A DNA stretch of 6,668 nucleotides from an uncultured Acidimicrobiales bacterium (GCA_938008925.1 CALLIQ010000329.1:1-6668), one strand, 5' to 3'. Shown: positions 1 to 6,508, counted from the first letter of the stretch. The notes: generated from the letters alone by a model not told the origin. A program made the numbers and translations.

Positions 1-160
1 GATGGTCGCCGAGACAGACGCACCGCCCGAGCGCCTCTACCGCCCCGACGCCTCGCTCATCGAGTGGCGTCGACTCGTCGAGGAGGGCAACGAGTTCCAT
101 CCGAGAACGAGCCCGGAGGCTGGCACCCCGGTCGGTATCAACGGAGGGGAGTCGGCATGA
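1..160 (+). CDS. C-terminal 52 residues of an unrecognised protein (5' partial)
   Basis: An open frame enters from the left edge (first full codon at 2) and stops with TGA at 158-160, overlapping the next start codon as ATGA. The visible tail is hydrophilic and rich in Glu, Arg and Pro. It includes a segment reading LYRPDASLIEWRRLVEEGN and ends in a flexible GTPVGINGGESA. It has no membrane segment and no catalytic motif that I recognise. The ATG at base 2 could in principle be a start, but the frame is open to the edge, so the segment is more simply the end of a longer gene. The 4-base overlap with the downstream hydrolase places it in the same aromatic-degradation operon. A tail of an oxygenase or another catabolic enzyme is plausible from context only; I cannot assign a family. 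Confidence 0.7.
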   Translation, partial: MVAETDAPPERLYRPDASLIEWRRLVEEGNEFHPRTSPEAGTPVGINGGESA

Positions 161-1050
161 TCGGGCCGGAACCGCAGGGCACGATCGTCGACGCGAACGG
201 TGTCGGCTACCACGTGATCACGATGGGACCCGATCTCGGAACCACCGAGTTGGTGCCGCTCGTCTTCCTCCACGGTGGCGGGCCGGGTTGCACCGCTTGG
301 ACCGACTTCGGGGCGGTCGCTCCGTTGTTCGCCGAACGTCGCACGTGCCTGCTCGTCGATCTGCTGCAGTACGGCAAGTCGGAGAAGTGCACGATCAGTG
401 GTCCGATGTGGGACTTCCACGCTCGGACGATCTCCGACCTGCTCGCCGCCCTCGACGTGGAGCGGGCCGACTTCGTCTGCAACTCATGGGGCGGCACGAT
501 CGCGCTCAATCTCGCAGCGAAGTATCGACACAACGTCCGCTCGCTCGTGGTCACCGGTTCAATGCCGGTTTTTCGTGGCCCGATGTCGCCGCTGCCCGAG
601 AACGGTCGACGAGGCCGCAAGGCCCGCGACGCCTACTTCGGTGGGGACGGTCCGACCGAGCCGAAGATGCGTGACCTCATGGCTGCGCTCGAGTGGTACG
701 ACGCCGATGCGATCCCTGACGAAACGGTCGCCCTGCGCTTCGAACAGTCGATCGATCCCGATGAGATGGAACTCGCCGCTCGCAGCGACAGCCCGCGGGG
801 CGAATGGCAAGACCTCACCGCCGAACTCGGCGAGATCGCGTGTCCGGTGCTGTTCGCGTGGGGCATGTACGACGACTTCCTCACGCCCGACTATCCGCTG
901 ATGTTGGCCAGCATGGTCGAGCACGGACAGCTCTACGTGATGGACAAGGCCTCGCACCATCTCCAGGAGGAGCGGCCACAACACTTCCACTCGGTCGTCG
1001 AGGGCTTCCTCGATCAAGGCGATCGCCCTGGCGTCACGGACGCGACGTGA
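157..1050 (+). CDS. Alpha/beta hydrolase, divergent meta-cleavage-product-hydrolase-like
   Basis: Predicted cytosolic serine hydrolase of 297 residues, the usual length for MhpC/BphD/HsaD-like C-C hydrolases. ATG 157 is chosen because GGAGG at 143-147 sits 9 bases upstream and because it overlaps the preceding stop (ATGA). Visible motifs are the oxyanion-region HGGGPG (39-44), the nucleophile elbow NSWGG with Ser110, a probable acid Asp239 in WGMYDD (235-240), and His267 in ASHHLQEE at the place of the usual CGHWxQxE. Residues about 135-210 form the lid. The strand-turn normally reading DxPGYGxSDK is DLLQYGKSEK (68-77), and the His motif also departs from the family. It may therefore act on an ester, lactone or amide rather than on a ring-fission ketone; proline-iminopeptidase-like enzymes share HGGGPG. 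The fold is near certain and the substrate unknown. A second, more canonical hydrolase lies at 3444-4298. Confidence 0.88.
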   Translation: MIGPEPQGTIVDANGVGYHVITMGPDLGTTELVPLVFLHGGGPGCTAWTDFGAVAPLFAERRTCLLVDLLQYGKSEKCTISGPMWDFHARTISDLLAALDVERADFVCNSWGGTIALNLAAKYRHNVRSLVVTGSMPVFRGPMSPLPENGRRGRKARDAYFGGDGPTEPKMRDLMAALEWYDADAIPDETVALRFEQSIDPDEMELAARSDSPRGEWQDLTAELGEIACPVLFAWGMYDDFLTPDYPLMLASMVEHGQLYVMDKASHHLQEERPQHFHSVVEGFLDQGDRPGVTDAT

Positions 1051-1157
1051 ACGCGTTCGCGATCGTCAAGCGTCAGTTGGTCCGGGTCCTCACCCGACTC
1101 ACCGGTACGTGGATCGGTTCGGTGACCGGCGACCAGGCACGTCGCCCGCGTTCATGA
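1047..1157 (+). CDS. Candidate 36-residue linker ORF between hydrolase and M20-like gene
   Basis: A GTG at 1047 overlaps the hydrolase stop as GTGA, and the frame ends at TGA 1155-1157, overlapping the next ATG as ATGA. The predicted peptide starts MNAFAIVKRQLVRVLTRLTG. It is basic, with an amphipathic-looking first half and an Arg-rich tail. About 77 percent of its codons end in G or C, which fits coding use here but does not prove it. A weak ACGGA lies 6 bases before the GTG. It could encode a small protein, or its translation could simply carry ribosomes to the M20-like gene, which lacks a clear Shine-Dalgarno site of its own. No family is recognised, and chance is a real alternative. Confidence 0.35.
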   Translation: MNAFAIVKRQLVRVLTRLTGTWIGSVTGDQARRPRS

Positions 1158-2458
1158 CCGACACGGGGTCCGATGCACTCGCCGAGCTCGGGGACCGAGC
1201 GAAAGCACTGGTCGATCGCGGGCGCCTCGTCGAGCTGACCAAGGACCTCGTCGGTGTCGCCTCGCCGACCGGCGGTGAGGCGCCGCTCGCCGAGTGGATC
1301 GCTCGATCCATGAGCGAGCGGGGCGTCGAAGCGACCACGCAGCCGATCGGGGTCGGAGCGTCGAACGCATGGGGCTGGATCGGCGACCGCGATGGCCCTT
1401 CGCTCCTCCTTTACGCACCGCTCGACACCGTCACCGCCGGCGACGCCGAGGAAGACACGCCATGGGCGGCAGCCGAACTCCGTCCCGACATGGCGGCGGA
1501 GCCGTTCGAAGAACATGGATGGGTCGTCGGTCTCGGCGCTCACAATCCGAAGGGGCATGCCGCTTGCGTGCTCATGGCGGTCGAGGCCCTCGTCGATGCG
1601 GGGGCGACCGATGCGTTGGACGGGCGACTGCTCGCCGGCTTCGGGTGTCTCGGCATGCCCGCCAATCGCCGAGCCCCCGACCTGCTCGACGGCCACGGTG
1701 CCGGATGTCTGGCGCTCGTCGAGCAGCTCAAACCCGACGCCGCCGTGATCGCCAAGTCGGGTTGGGCGGTGTCGCACACCGAGGTCGGACTCGTGTGGTT
1801 CACCGTCACGGTGCACGGCACGCACACCTATGTCGGCAGCCGCCATCTCATGGCCTACCGAAGTGCGATCGGCGACGCAGCGGCGATCATCAACGGGCTC
1901 GAGGACTGGTTCCCCGTCTGGGCGGCGGAGACCGACGACGGCTTCAACACGCCGCAGGGGGTGGTCGCCAGCGTCGACGGTGGCGTGGCCCGGGCCACCG
2001 CGTTCACGCCCGCCTCATGTTCCTTCACCGTCGATCTCCGAATCGCTCCGGCCACGACGCCGGAGCAGGCCGAGGAGACCTTCACCGCCAAGGTTGGCGA
2101 GCTGGCCGCTGGGGTCGGGGCGACGGTCGACGTCGAGCGAACCGTCTCGATCCCCGGCACCGAGACCGATCCAACGCACCCGATCATCGCCGGTGCGATC
2201 GAGGCGTGGGAGGCCGAGAGCGGCGTGGCCCACGAACCGATTCGAGGGCTGTCCGGCGCGACCGACGCCAACATCTTGCGCTCGGCCGGCGTTCCGACGG
2301 CGCGGGTCGGCTTGCCAAAGGTGTCGGCGCCCGGCGTCGACGTCGACTTCGCCTACGGCATGAACGCGGTGAACCCCGACGACCAGGTTCGGTTGACACG
2401 CCAGCTGATCGACACGGTCTGTCGCTGGTTCGCCGAACCCGTGGAGGCTCGATCATGA
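1154..2458 (+). CDS. M20/ArgE/DapE-fold protein with degenerate metal site (probable non-canonical amidohydrolase or pseudoenzyme)
   Basis: A 434-residue protein with the layout of M20 peptidases and deacylases: an N-terminal catalytic half (about 20-210), an inserted lid/dimerisation domain (about 212-320) and a C-terminal catalytic half (about 325-430). Fold markers are YAPLDTV (87-93), GLGAHNPKG (126-134), the lid start VTVHGTHTYVGS (218-229), GATDANILRSAGVP (368-381) and NPDDQV (407-412). Against the family pattern, the metal ligands appear replaced: HxD reads P89-L-D91, the bridging Asp is N131, the EE pair falls in GCLGMP (164-169), the GluPro ligand is K201, and the last His is V406 (or N404). 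ATG 1154 is preferred over GTG 1109 because it overlaps the upstream small ORF as ATGA and M20 homology begins after it. No good Shine-Dalgarno site precedes it, suggesting coupled translation. It overlaps the dioxygenase gene by 4 bases. Function is unknown; it may be metal-free, differently metallated or structural. Confidence 0.85.
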   Translation: MTDTGSDALAELGDRAKALVDRGRLVELTKDLVGVASPTGGEAPLAEWIARSMSERGVEATTQPIGVGASNAWGWIGDRDGPSLLLYAPLDTVTAGDAEEDTPWAAAELRPDMAAEPFEEHGWVVGLGAHNPKGHAACVLMAVEALVDAGATDALDGRLLAGFGCLGMPANRRAPDLLDGHGAGCLALVEQLKPDAAVIAKSGWAVSHTEVGLVWFTVTVHGTHTYVGSRHLMAYRSAIGDAAAIINGLEDWFPVWAAETDDGFNTPQGVVASVDGGVARATAFTPASCSFTVDLRIAPATTPEQAEETFTAKVGELAAGVGATVDVERTVSIPGTETDPTHPIIAGAIEAWEAESGVAHEPIRGLSGATDANILRSAGVPTARVGLPKVSAPGVDVDFAYGMNAVNPDDQVRLTRQLIDTVCRWFAEPVEARS

Positions 2459-3447
2459 CCACACCGAATGCGAATGCGAGCGCGAGCGACGTCGTCATCG
2501 GCGTCGGGGCGTCTCACACGACGTTGATGAACACGCGTTGGGCCGAGGTCGATCATCTGGATCGAGCGCACGCGTTTCGCGACGGGCTCGGTCGGGCCAG
2601 GGACGAGCTGGTCAGCGCCGAGATCGACCTCGTTGCGATCGTTGGATCGAACCACTTCCGAGGCTTCTGGCTGGATCTGATGCCGGCGTTCACGATCGGC
2701 GTCGGTGAGGTGATCGCGGCCGGCGAACACGGCACTCCGTCAGGGCCCCAGCCGGTCGACCCGACCGCCGCGATCGCGGTGGCCAACGGACTCGTGTCGC
2801 GCCACTTCGACGTGGCCTTCTCGACCGAACTGCACGTCGACCACGGCATCAGCCACGCCATCCAGTACCTCGTGCCCGATGGCGTGCCGGTCGTCCCGGT
2901 CGTGATCAACGCGTTCGCCCCGCCCCTGCCGACGCTGGCCCGAACCATCGACTTCGGCTCGGCGCTCGGCGATTCGCTCCGTGCGTTGGCGGGGGACCGT
3001 CGGATCGCCGTGATCGCGACCGGTGGACTCAGCCATGCCCTCCCGTTCCCCGACTGGCGAGCGCCGGATTCCGACGACGACGATTTCTTCGTCGAGTCGT
3101 GGAAGAACGGCCGAGGCAACTGGTCGCAGTACGAACAACGCAGGCGAGAGATCATCGTGAACTCTCCGCCCGACATCAACACCGACTTCGACGCCGCCCT
3201 CCTCGACGACCTCACCGCCGGCCGTCACGGCGCCGTCGTCGATCGCATGACCGACGACGATCTCGTCGCTCAGGCCGGCAATGGCGGCAACGAGGTCCGG
3301 GCCTGGCTGGCGATGAGTGCCGCAACGAAGACGGCAACGGGCGAGGTCCTCGCATACAGCGCAATGCCCGAGTGGCTCACCGGCATGGCCGTCGCCAGCT
3401 TCCGCCCTCATCCCGACCGAGCAACCAACACGGAGATTCCCGAATGA
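2455..3447 (+). CDS. mhpB-like: MhpB-type class III extradiol ring-cleavage dioxygenase (LigB superfamily)
   Basis: Non-haem Fe(II) enzyme predicted to cleave a catechol next to its hydroxyls (meta cleavage) in the cytosol. The 330 residues compare with 314 in E. coli MhpB (2,3-dihydroxyphenylpropionate 1,2-dioxygenase) and align by eye along the chain. GASH (His21) and SNHFRGFWLDLMP (His67) match the MhpB LSHS and PDHYNGFFYDVMP motifs. Then come VDHG (His130, equivalent to catalytic His115 of MhpB), GGLSH (His194, equivalent to His179), a late NEVRAW (Glu280, a candidate Fe ligand with His21 and His67) and the C-terminal MPEWLTG matching IPEWIAG. An acidic run (SDDDDD, 206-211 region) follows the GLSH motif. 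ATG 2455 is supported by GGAGG at 2443-2447 and an ATGA overlap with the M20-like gene. The fold and reaction type are well supported. The exact catechol is not; phenylpropionoid-like or steroid-ring-like substrates are both possible. Confidence 0.93.
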   Translation: MTTPNANASASDVVIGVGASHTTLMNTRWAEVDHLDRAHAFRDGLGRARDELVSAEIDLVAIVGSNHFRGFWLDLMPAFTIGVGEVIAAGEHGTPSGPQPVDPTAAIAVANGLVSRHFDVAFSTELHVDHGISHAIQYLVPDGVPVVPVVINAFAPPLPTLARTIDFGSALGDSLRALAGDRRIAVIATGGLSHALPFPDWRAPDSDDDDFFVESWKNGRGNWSQYEQRRREIIVNSPPDINTDFDAALLDDLTAGRHGAVVDRMTDDDLVAQAGNGGNEVRAWLAMSAATKTATGEVLAYSAMPEWLTGMAVASFRPHPDRATNTEIPE

Positions 3448-4298
3448 CCATCTGGACCGATCTGACCGGCATCGACTTCGAGCTTCGAACCGTCGATGCG
3501 GGCGGCGTGCCGACCCGATCGCTGATCGCCGGTGAGGGACCCGACGTCGTGTTCCTTCACGGCACGAGTGGCCACCTCGAAGCGTTCTCCCGCAACTTCG
3601 TGCCCCACGTCGAGGCCGGCTATCGCTGCCATGCGATCGACGCGTTGGGCCACGGCTACACGGGCAAGCCCGACCACCACTACGAGATCCCGAATTACGG
3701 CGAGCACCTGCTCGCCTACCTCGACGCGATGGGGATCGAGAAGGCGAACCTGGTCGGCGAGTCGCTGGGGGGCTGGACCGCTGCATGGCTGACGGTCAAC
3801 CACCCGGACCGGGTGCACACCTTGCAGCTCGTCGCCGCCGGCGGAACGAAGGCGAACCCGGAGGTGATGGAGCGCATCAAGAACTCGACGACCAAGGCCG
3901 CGATGGAGGACGACATCTCGCTCACCCGAGATCGCCTCCACCTGCTCATGTTCGATGCTGAGAAGGACGTGTCCGAAGAGCTGGTCGACATCCGCTACCG
4001 GATCTATCACGAGCCCGCGTTCCAGCAGAACCTCCACAACCTGCTGTGCCTGCAGAACATGGAGATCCGTCAGCGCAACCTGATGACGCCCGAGATGCTG
4101 TCCAGCATCGGGGCTCCGACGTGGGTCGTGTGGGGCAACAACAACCCCTTCGGCGACGTGCCCGAAGCGAATGCCATGCACGAACTGATCGACGGGTCGA
4201 CCCTCACGATCTTCAACGAGTGCGGCCACTGGCCCCAGCACGAACACGCCGAGGCCTACAACCCCCTCAGCATCGAGTTCCTCAACACCCACCGCTAA
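3444..4298 (+). CDS. mhpC-like: Meta-cleavage-product C-C hydrolase (MhpC/BphD/HsaD-like alpha/beta hydrolase)
   Basis: A 284-residue cytosolic hydrolase expected to split the vinylogous 1,5-diketone made by the upstream dioxygenase into a 2-hydroxydienoate and a carboxylic acid. Visible features are HG at 39-40, the DALGHGYTGKPD turn (66-77), the nucleophile elbow GESLGG with Ser107, a lid around 140-215, and the catalytic His262 in NECGHWPQHEH, close to the MhpC form CGHWAQWEH. The segment expected to carry the acid reads WGNNNPFGD (230-238), where MhpC has WGRNDRF. The aligned acid position is therefore Asn234, with Asp238 the nearest acidic replacement. ATG 3444 has GGAG at 3432-3435 and overlaps the dioxygenase stop as ATGA, so the two enzymes are translationally coupled, fitting consecutive steps. 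It ends in TAA as the last gene of the operon. Confidence 0.92.
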   Translation: MTIWTDLTGIDFELRTVDAGGVPTRSLIAGEGPDVVFLHGTSGHLEAFSRNFVPHVEAGYRCHAIDALGHGYTGKPDHHYEIPNYGEHLLAYLDAMGIEKANLVGESLGGWTAAWLTVNHPDRVHTLQLVAAGGTKANPEVMERIKNSTTKAAMEDDISLTRDRLHLLMFDAEKDVSEELVDIRYRIYHEPAFQQNLHNLLCLQNMEIRQRNLMTPEMLSSIGAPTWVVWGNNNPFGDVPEANAMHELIDGSTLTIFNECGHWPQHEHAEAYNPLSIEFLNTHR

Positions 4299-4323
4299 AC
4301 CCTGACCCCAGAGGCGACGGAGG

Positions 4324-5067
4324 TCAGTCGAAGCCGAGGCGCCGGCTGAGGCCGGCGGCGGCGAGGCGGACGAGTGGTTCGATCCGTCCGTCGTCGAATC
4401 CGTCGATGGGCCCGGTGACCGACAGGGCGCCGACGAGCGTGCCGCCCTGGCCAAGCACGGGAGCAGCGGTCGAGCGGAGACCCTCGACGACCTCGCCGAC
4501 CTCGCGTGCGACACCATCGGCTCGCACCGTGTCGAGGTGGTCGACCAGGGCGCCGTAGTCGGTGATCGACGCAGGCGTCCTCGCTTCGAGCGGCTCGGCC
4601 GAGAGCCCGATCAGATGCTCATCGGCACCGAACGCCAGGATGCACTTGCCGGTCGCCGTGCAGTGAAGGGGCAGGCGATCGGCGACGGAAGACGGCACCT
4701 CGTTCGACCGATGCCCGACCAGTCGCTCGACGTAGACCACGTCGGTCTCGTCGACGACCGCCAGATGCGTCGTCTGGTTCGTCGCATGAGACAAGTCTTC
4801 GAGGAACGGCAAGGCCGCTTCGCGGAATTGGCGCCGACCCGGCACCCGACTGCCGAGCTCGAACAACTTCACGCCGAGGCGGTATCCATCGCCAGCTCGC
4901 TCGACCAGGCCGACCGCCACGAGTTCGTTGGCGGTGCGGTTCACGGTGGTCTTCGCCAGGCCCGTGCGTCGAGCCAGTTCGGACACGCCTGCGACCCCGG
5001 CGTCACCGAGCACGTCGAGGATCAGCGCCGCCTTGGCCAGCACGCTCGGTGGTGTCGACTCAGTCAT
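4324..5067 (-). CDS. IclR-family transcriptional regulator
   Basis: A 247-residue DNA-binding regulator, normal length for IclR proteins. Residues 8-70 form the winged helix-turn-helix (VSELARRTGLAKTTVNRTANEL around 28-49, wing YRLG at 62-65). Residues from about 80 form the ligand-binding domain, with PLHCTATGKCILAF (133-146) matching the conserved PLHxTAxGK block and GLRSTAAPV (196-204) near the effector pocket. The start ATG at 5065-5067 is preferred. An in-frame ATG at 5083-5085 would add six residues and has no Shine-Dalgarno site; neither start has a strong one. It converges on the degradation operon with a 25-bp gap and diverges from the monooxygenase gene across a spacer with a perfect palindrome. 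This resembles E. coli mhp, whose regulator MhpR is IclR-type. It probably senses the aromatic substrate or an intermediate; whether it activates or represses is not visible. Confidence 0.92.
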   Translation of the reverse strand: MTESTPPSVLAKAALILDVLGDAGVAGVSELARRTGLAKTTVNRTANELVAVGLVERAGDGYRLGVKLFELGSRVPGRRQFREAALPFLEDLSHATNQTTHLAVVDETDVVYVERLVGHRSNEVPSSVADRLPLHCTATGKCILAFGADEHLIGLSAEPLEARTPASITDYGALVDHLDTVRADGVAREVGEVVEGLRSTAAPVLGQGGTLVGALSVTGPIDGFDDGRIEPLVRLAAAGLSRRLGFD

Positions 5068-5110
5068 CTCGTGCGATCTCAGCATCGATCGAGCGCTCGT
5101 GCCCAGCGAG

Positions 5111-5129
5111 CGTTCCGTTCAACGGAACG
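5111..5129. promoter_or_regulatory. Perfect 9-1-9 palindrome, probable IclR-family operator
   Basis: CGTTCCGTT-C-AACGGAACG is a perfect inverted repeat with one central base. It lies in the divergent spacer, 43 bp upstream of the regulator start at 5067 and 154 bp upstream of the monooxygenase start. IclR-family operators are commonly short palindromes of this size (TTCC...GGAA type). Just downstream on the plus strand, TTGCAC (5136-5141) with GAAGAT (5159-5164) 17 bases later is a poor but possible -35/-10 pair, which would put the palindrome immediately upstream of a promoter, an activator-like position. The operator assignment is inferred from position and symmetry. Confidence 0.65.
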
Positions 5130-5283
5130 ATGCGATTGCACGACGTCGGTGCGGCGCGGAAGATGATCGTCGTGTTCAATCGATGGTTCGGCCGGCGTTC
5201 GGTCCGATCACCACGACGAGCACGGTGACGCAAGCAGGACGACGCACGCACGCACGATGCGAGATCGACGGGGGACGAGCACG

Positions 5284-6426
5284 ATGAGTGGACCACAACT
5301 CGACAAGTCGCTGTGGGGCGGAGCCGAGCGCTTCGATGACGTGCTCGAACGGATCCGCGGCCGCCGCGAAGAGTTCGAGGCCCAGCACTTCGTCAGCGAC
5401 GACATCGTCAAGGACTTCCGAGACATCGGCATCTACCGAGCGTTCGTCCCCAAGGAGTTCGGCGGCGACGAGCGAACCCCGATCGAGTTCCTCACCGCAA
5501 TCGAAGCGATCGCCGAGGCCGACGGCTCGGCCGGTTGGGTGGCCAGCTTCGGCGTCTGTGAGTCCTACCTCGGCGGGCTCCCGCTCGAGTCGGTGCACGA
5601 GACGTGGAAAGACCCCGACGCCGTCTTCGCCGGAGCGATGTTCCCGCTGCAAAAGGCAGAGGTCGTCGACGGAAAGTACGTGGTCAACGGACGGTGGCGC
5701 TGGGCCAGCGGCTGCATGTCGGCCGACCGCATCGGCGTCGGGATCATGCCGGATGAGGAAGGAGCGCTGCCTCGCATGGCCGTGCTCGATCCGAGCCAGG
5801 TCGAGATCGACCAGTCGTCGTGGGACATGCACGGCATGGCGGGGACTGGCAGCTTCGACGTCGTCGTCGACAACGTCACCGTCGATCCCGAGTGGACGTT
5901 CGTCCGCGGTGGCGCGTGCACCCCTGAAGGCCCCTTCTTCCAATACCCGACCATCGCCATCGCAGCCCAGGTCCTCGCCGTCACGTCGGTGGGCATCGCA
6001 CGCGCTGCGATGGACATCGTTACCGAGACCGATCATCAGTCGGCCACCGGCGCCCCGAGCGTCGGCGACCGCGACTACGTGCGAATCGAGATGGCGAAGG
6101 CCGAGGCCCGCTGGCGTGCCGCCCGTCTTTTCTTCTACGACTCGATCCAGACCGCATGGGACAAGCTCGTCGCCGGCGAAGAGCTCGACATCGAGACGAA
6201 GAACATGATGCGGCTGTCGTGCACGCACGTGACCCGCGAGTGTGCGGCCGTCGTCGAGACGGCCTACTTCGTCTCGGGCATGTCATCGGCGGAGCGGGCC
6301 AATCACATGTCGCGCTGCTTCCGTGATGTCCACCTGCCGACGCAGCACGCCTTCATGGGCGAGATGACGTACCAGGAAGCCGGCGCTGCGCTGTTCGGCC
6401 GGCCGACCTCACCCGGCTACATCTGA
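5284..6426 (+). CDS. hsaA-like: Group D flavin-dependent monooxygenase, acyl-CoA-dehydrogenase fold (HsaA-like)
   Basis: A 380-residue oxygenase component predicted to use reduced flavin from a partner reductase to hydroxylate a phenolic ring, supplying the catechol for the ring-cleavage enzyme. An N-terminal helical domain (about 10-115) includes LTAIEAIAEADGSAGWV (70-86). A beta domain (about 116-205) has VVNGRWRWASG (133-143) and GMAGTGSFDVVVDNVTV (184-200), both typical of HsaA-like members. The C-terminal four-helix domain ends RDVHLPTQHAFMGEMTYQEAG (from 347), the pattern of group D hydroxylases. The catalytic base Glu of true acyl-CoA dehydrogenases is not recognisable, favouring monooxygenase over dehydrogenase. 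ATG 5284 is chosen over 5257 because GGGGGA (5270-5275) sits 8 bases before it. It is a monocistron as far as seen, divergent from the IclR gene and probably under its operator. No reductase gene is in the window. DszC- or HpaB-like roles remain possible. Confidence 0.87.
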   Translation: MSGPQLDKSLWGGAERFDDVLERIRGRREEFEAQHFVSDDIVKDFRDIGIYRAFVPKEFGGDERTPIEFLTAIEAIAEADGSAGWVASFGVCESYLGGLPLESVHETWKDPDAVFAGAMFPLQKAEVVDGKYVVNGRWRWASGCMSADRIGVGIMPDEEGALPRMAVLDPSQVEIDQSSWDMHGMAGTGSFDVVVDNVTVDPEWTFVRGGACTPEGPFFQYPTIAIAAQVLAVTSVGIARAAMDIVTETDHQSATGAPSVGDRDYVRIEMAKAEARWRAARLFFYDSIQTAWDKLVAGEELDIETKNMMRLSCTHVTRECAAVVETAYFVSGMSSAERANHMSRCFRDVHLPTQHAFMGEMTYQEAGAALFGRPTSPGYI

Positions 6427-6447
6427 CCGATCGGCACTGGGCAGCTC

Positions 6448-6496
6448 GACTCTCGCTGAAAACACGCAAAGTGAGAGTCTTGACGCTGTGCGTGTT
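6448..6496 (+). ncRNA. Candidate structured leader: H-type pseudoknot before the 6509 gene
   Basis: A 10-bp stem forms between GACTCTCGCT (6448-6457) and AGTGAGAGTC (6470-6479), perfect except for one G-U pair. Within its 12-base loop, AACACGCA (6461-6468) is fully complementary to TGCGTGTT (6489-6496). Together they can be drawn as an H-type pseudoknot with connectors of 3, 1 and 9 bases, which is sterically reasonable. It ends 4 bases before GGAG (6501-6504), the Shine-Dalgarno site of the secreted-protein gene. Alternatives are a terminator hairpin for the monooxygenase gene, although there is no T-run after it, or a DNA operator. It matches no riboswitch class I can name. Confidence 0.4.
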
Positions 6497-6508
6497 CAAC
6501 GGAGAAGT

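Noticed and set aside
64..156. Upstream start at 64 for the first hydrolase
   Set aside because: It would overlap the preceding gene by nearly 100 bases. Hydrolase homology and a Shine-Dalgarno site point to ATG 157.
1294..3447. A 717-codon open frame that would fuse an Arg-rich N-terminus to the dioxygenase
   Set aside because: The part before 2455 is an out-of-frame reading of the M20-like gene, with Arg/Gly/Pro-rich, low-complexity translation. The dioxygenase homology and a GGAGG site both begin at ATG 2455.
2740..3786. Long minus-strand open frames over real genes (also 3408-4517, 5176-6228 and 1073-1846)
   Set aside because: They are antisense shadows produced by high GC at third positions. 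Their translations show no family motifs, while the plus-strand genes beneath them do.
4302..4327. Hairpin CTGACC/GGTCAG between the convergent genes as a two-way terminator
   Set aside because: There are only 6 pairs, a 14-base loop and no T-run on either strand, and it overlaps the regulator stop codon. It is too weak to call.
5186..5202. Two GTTCGG direct repeats in the divergent spacer as a second regulator site
   Set aside because: They are six-base repeats 11 bp apart, unlike the palindromic IclR-type site, and expected by chance in this composition.
5243..5256. Short CGCA tandem run before the monooxygenase start
   Set aside because: It has about three copies in GC-rich spacer DNA, with no symmetry or placement implying function.
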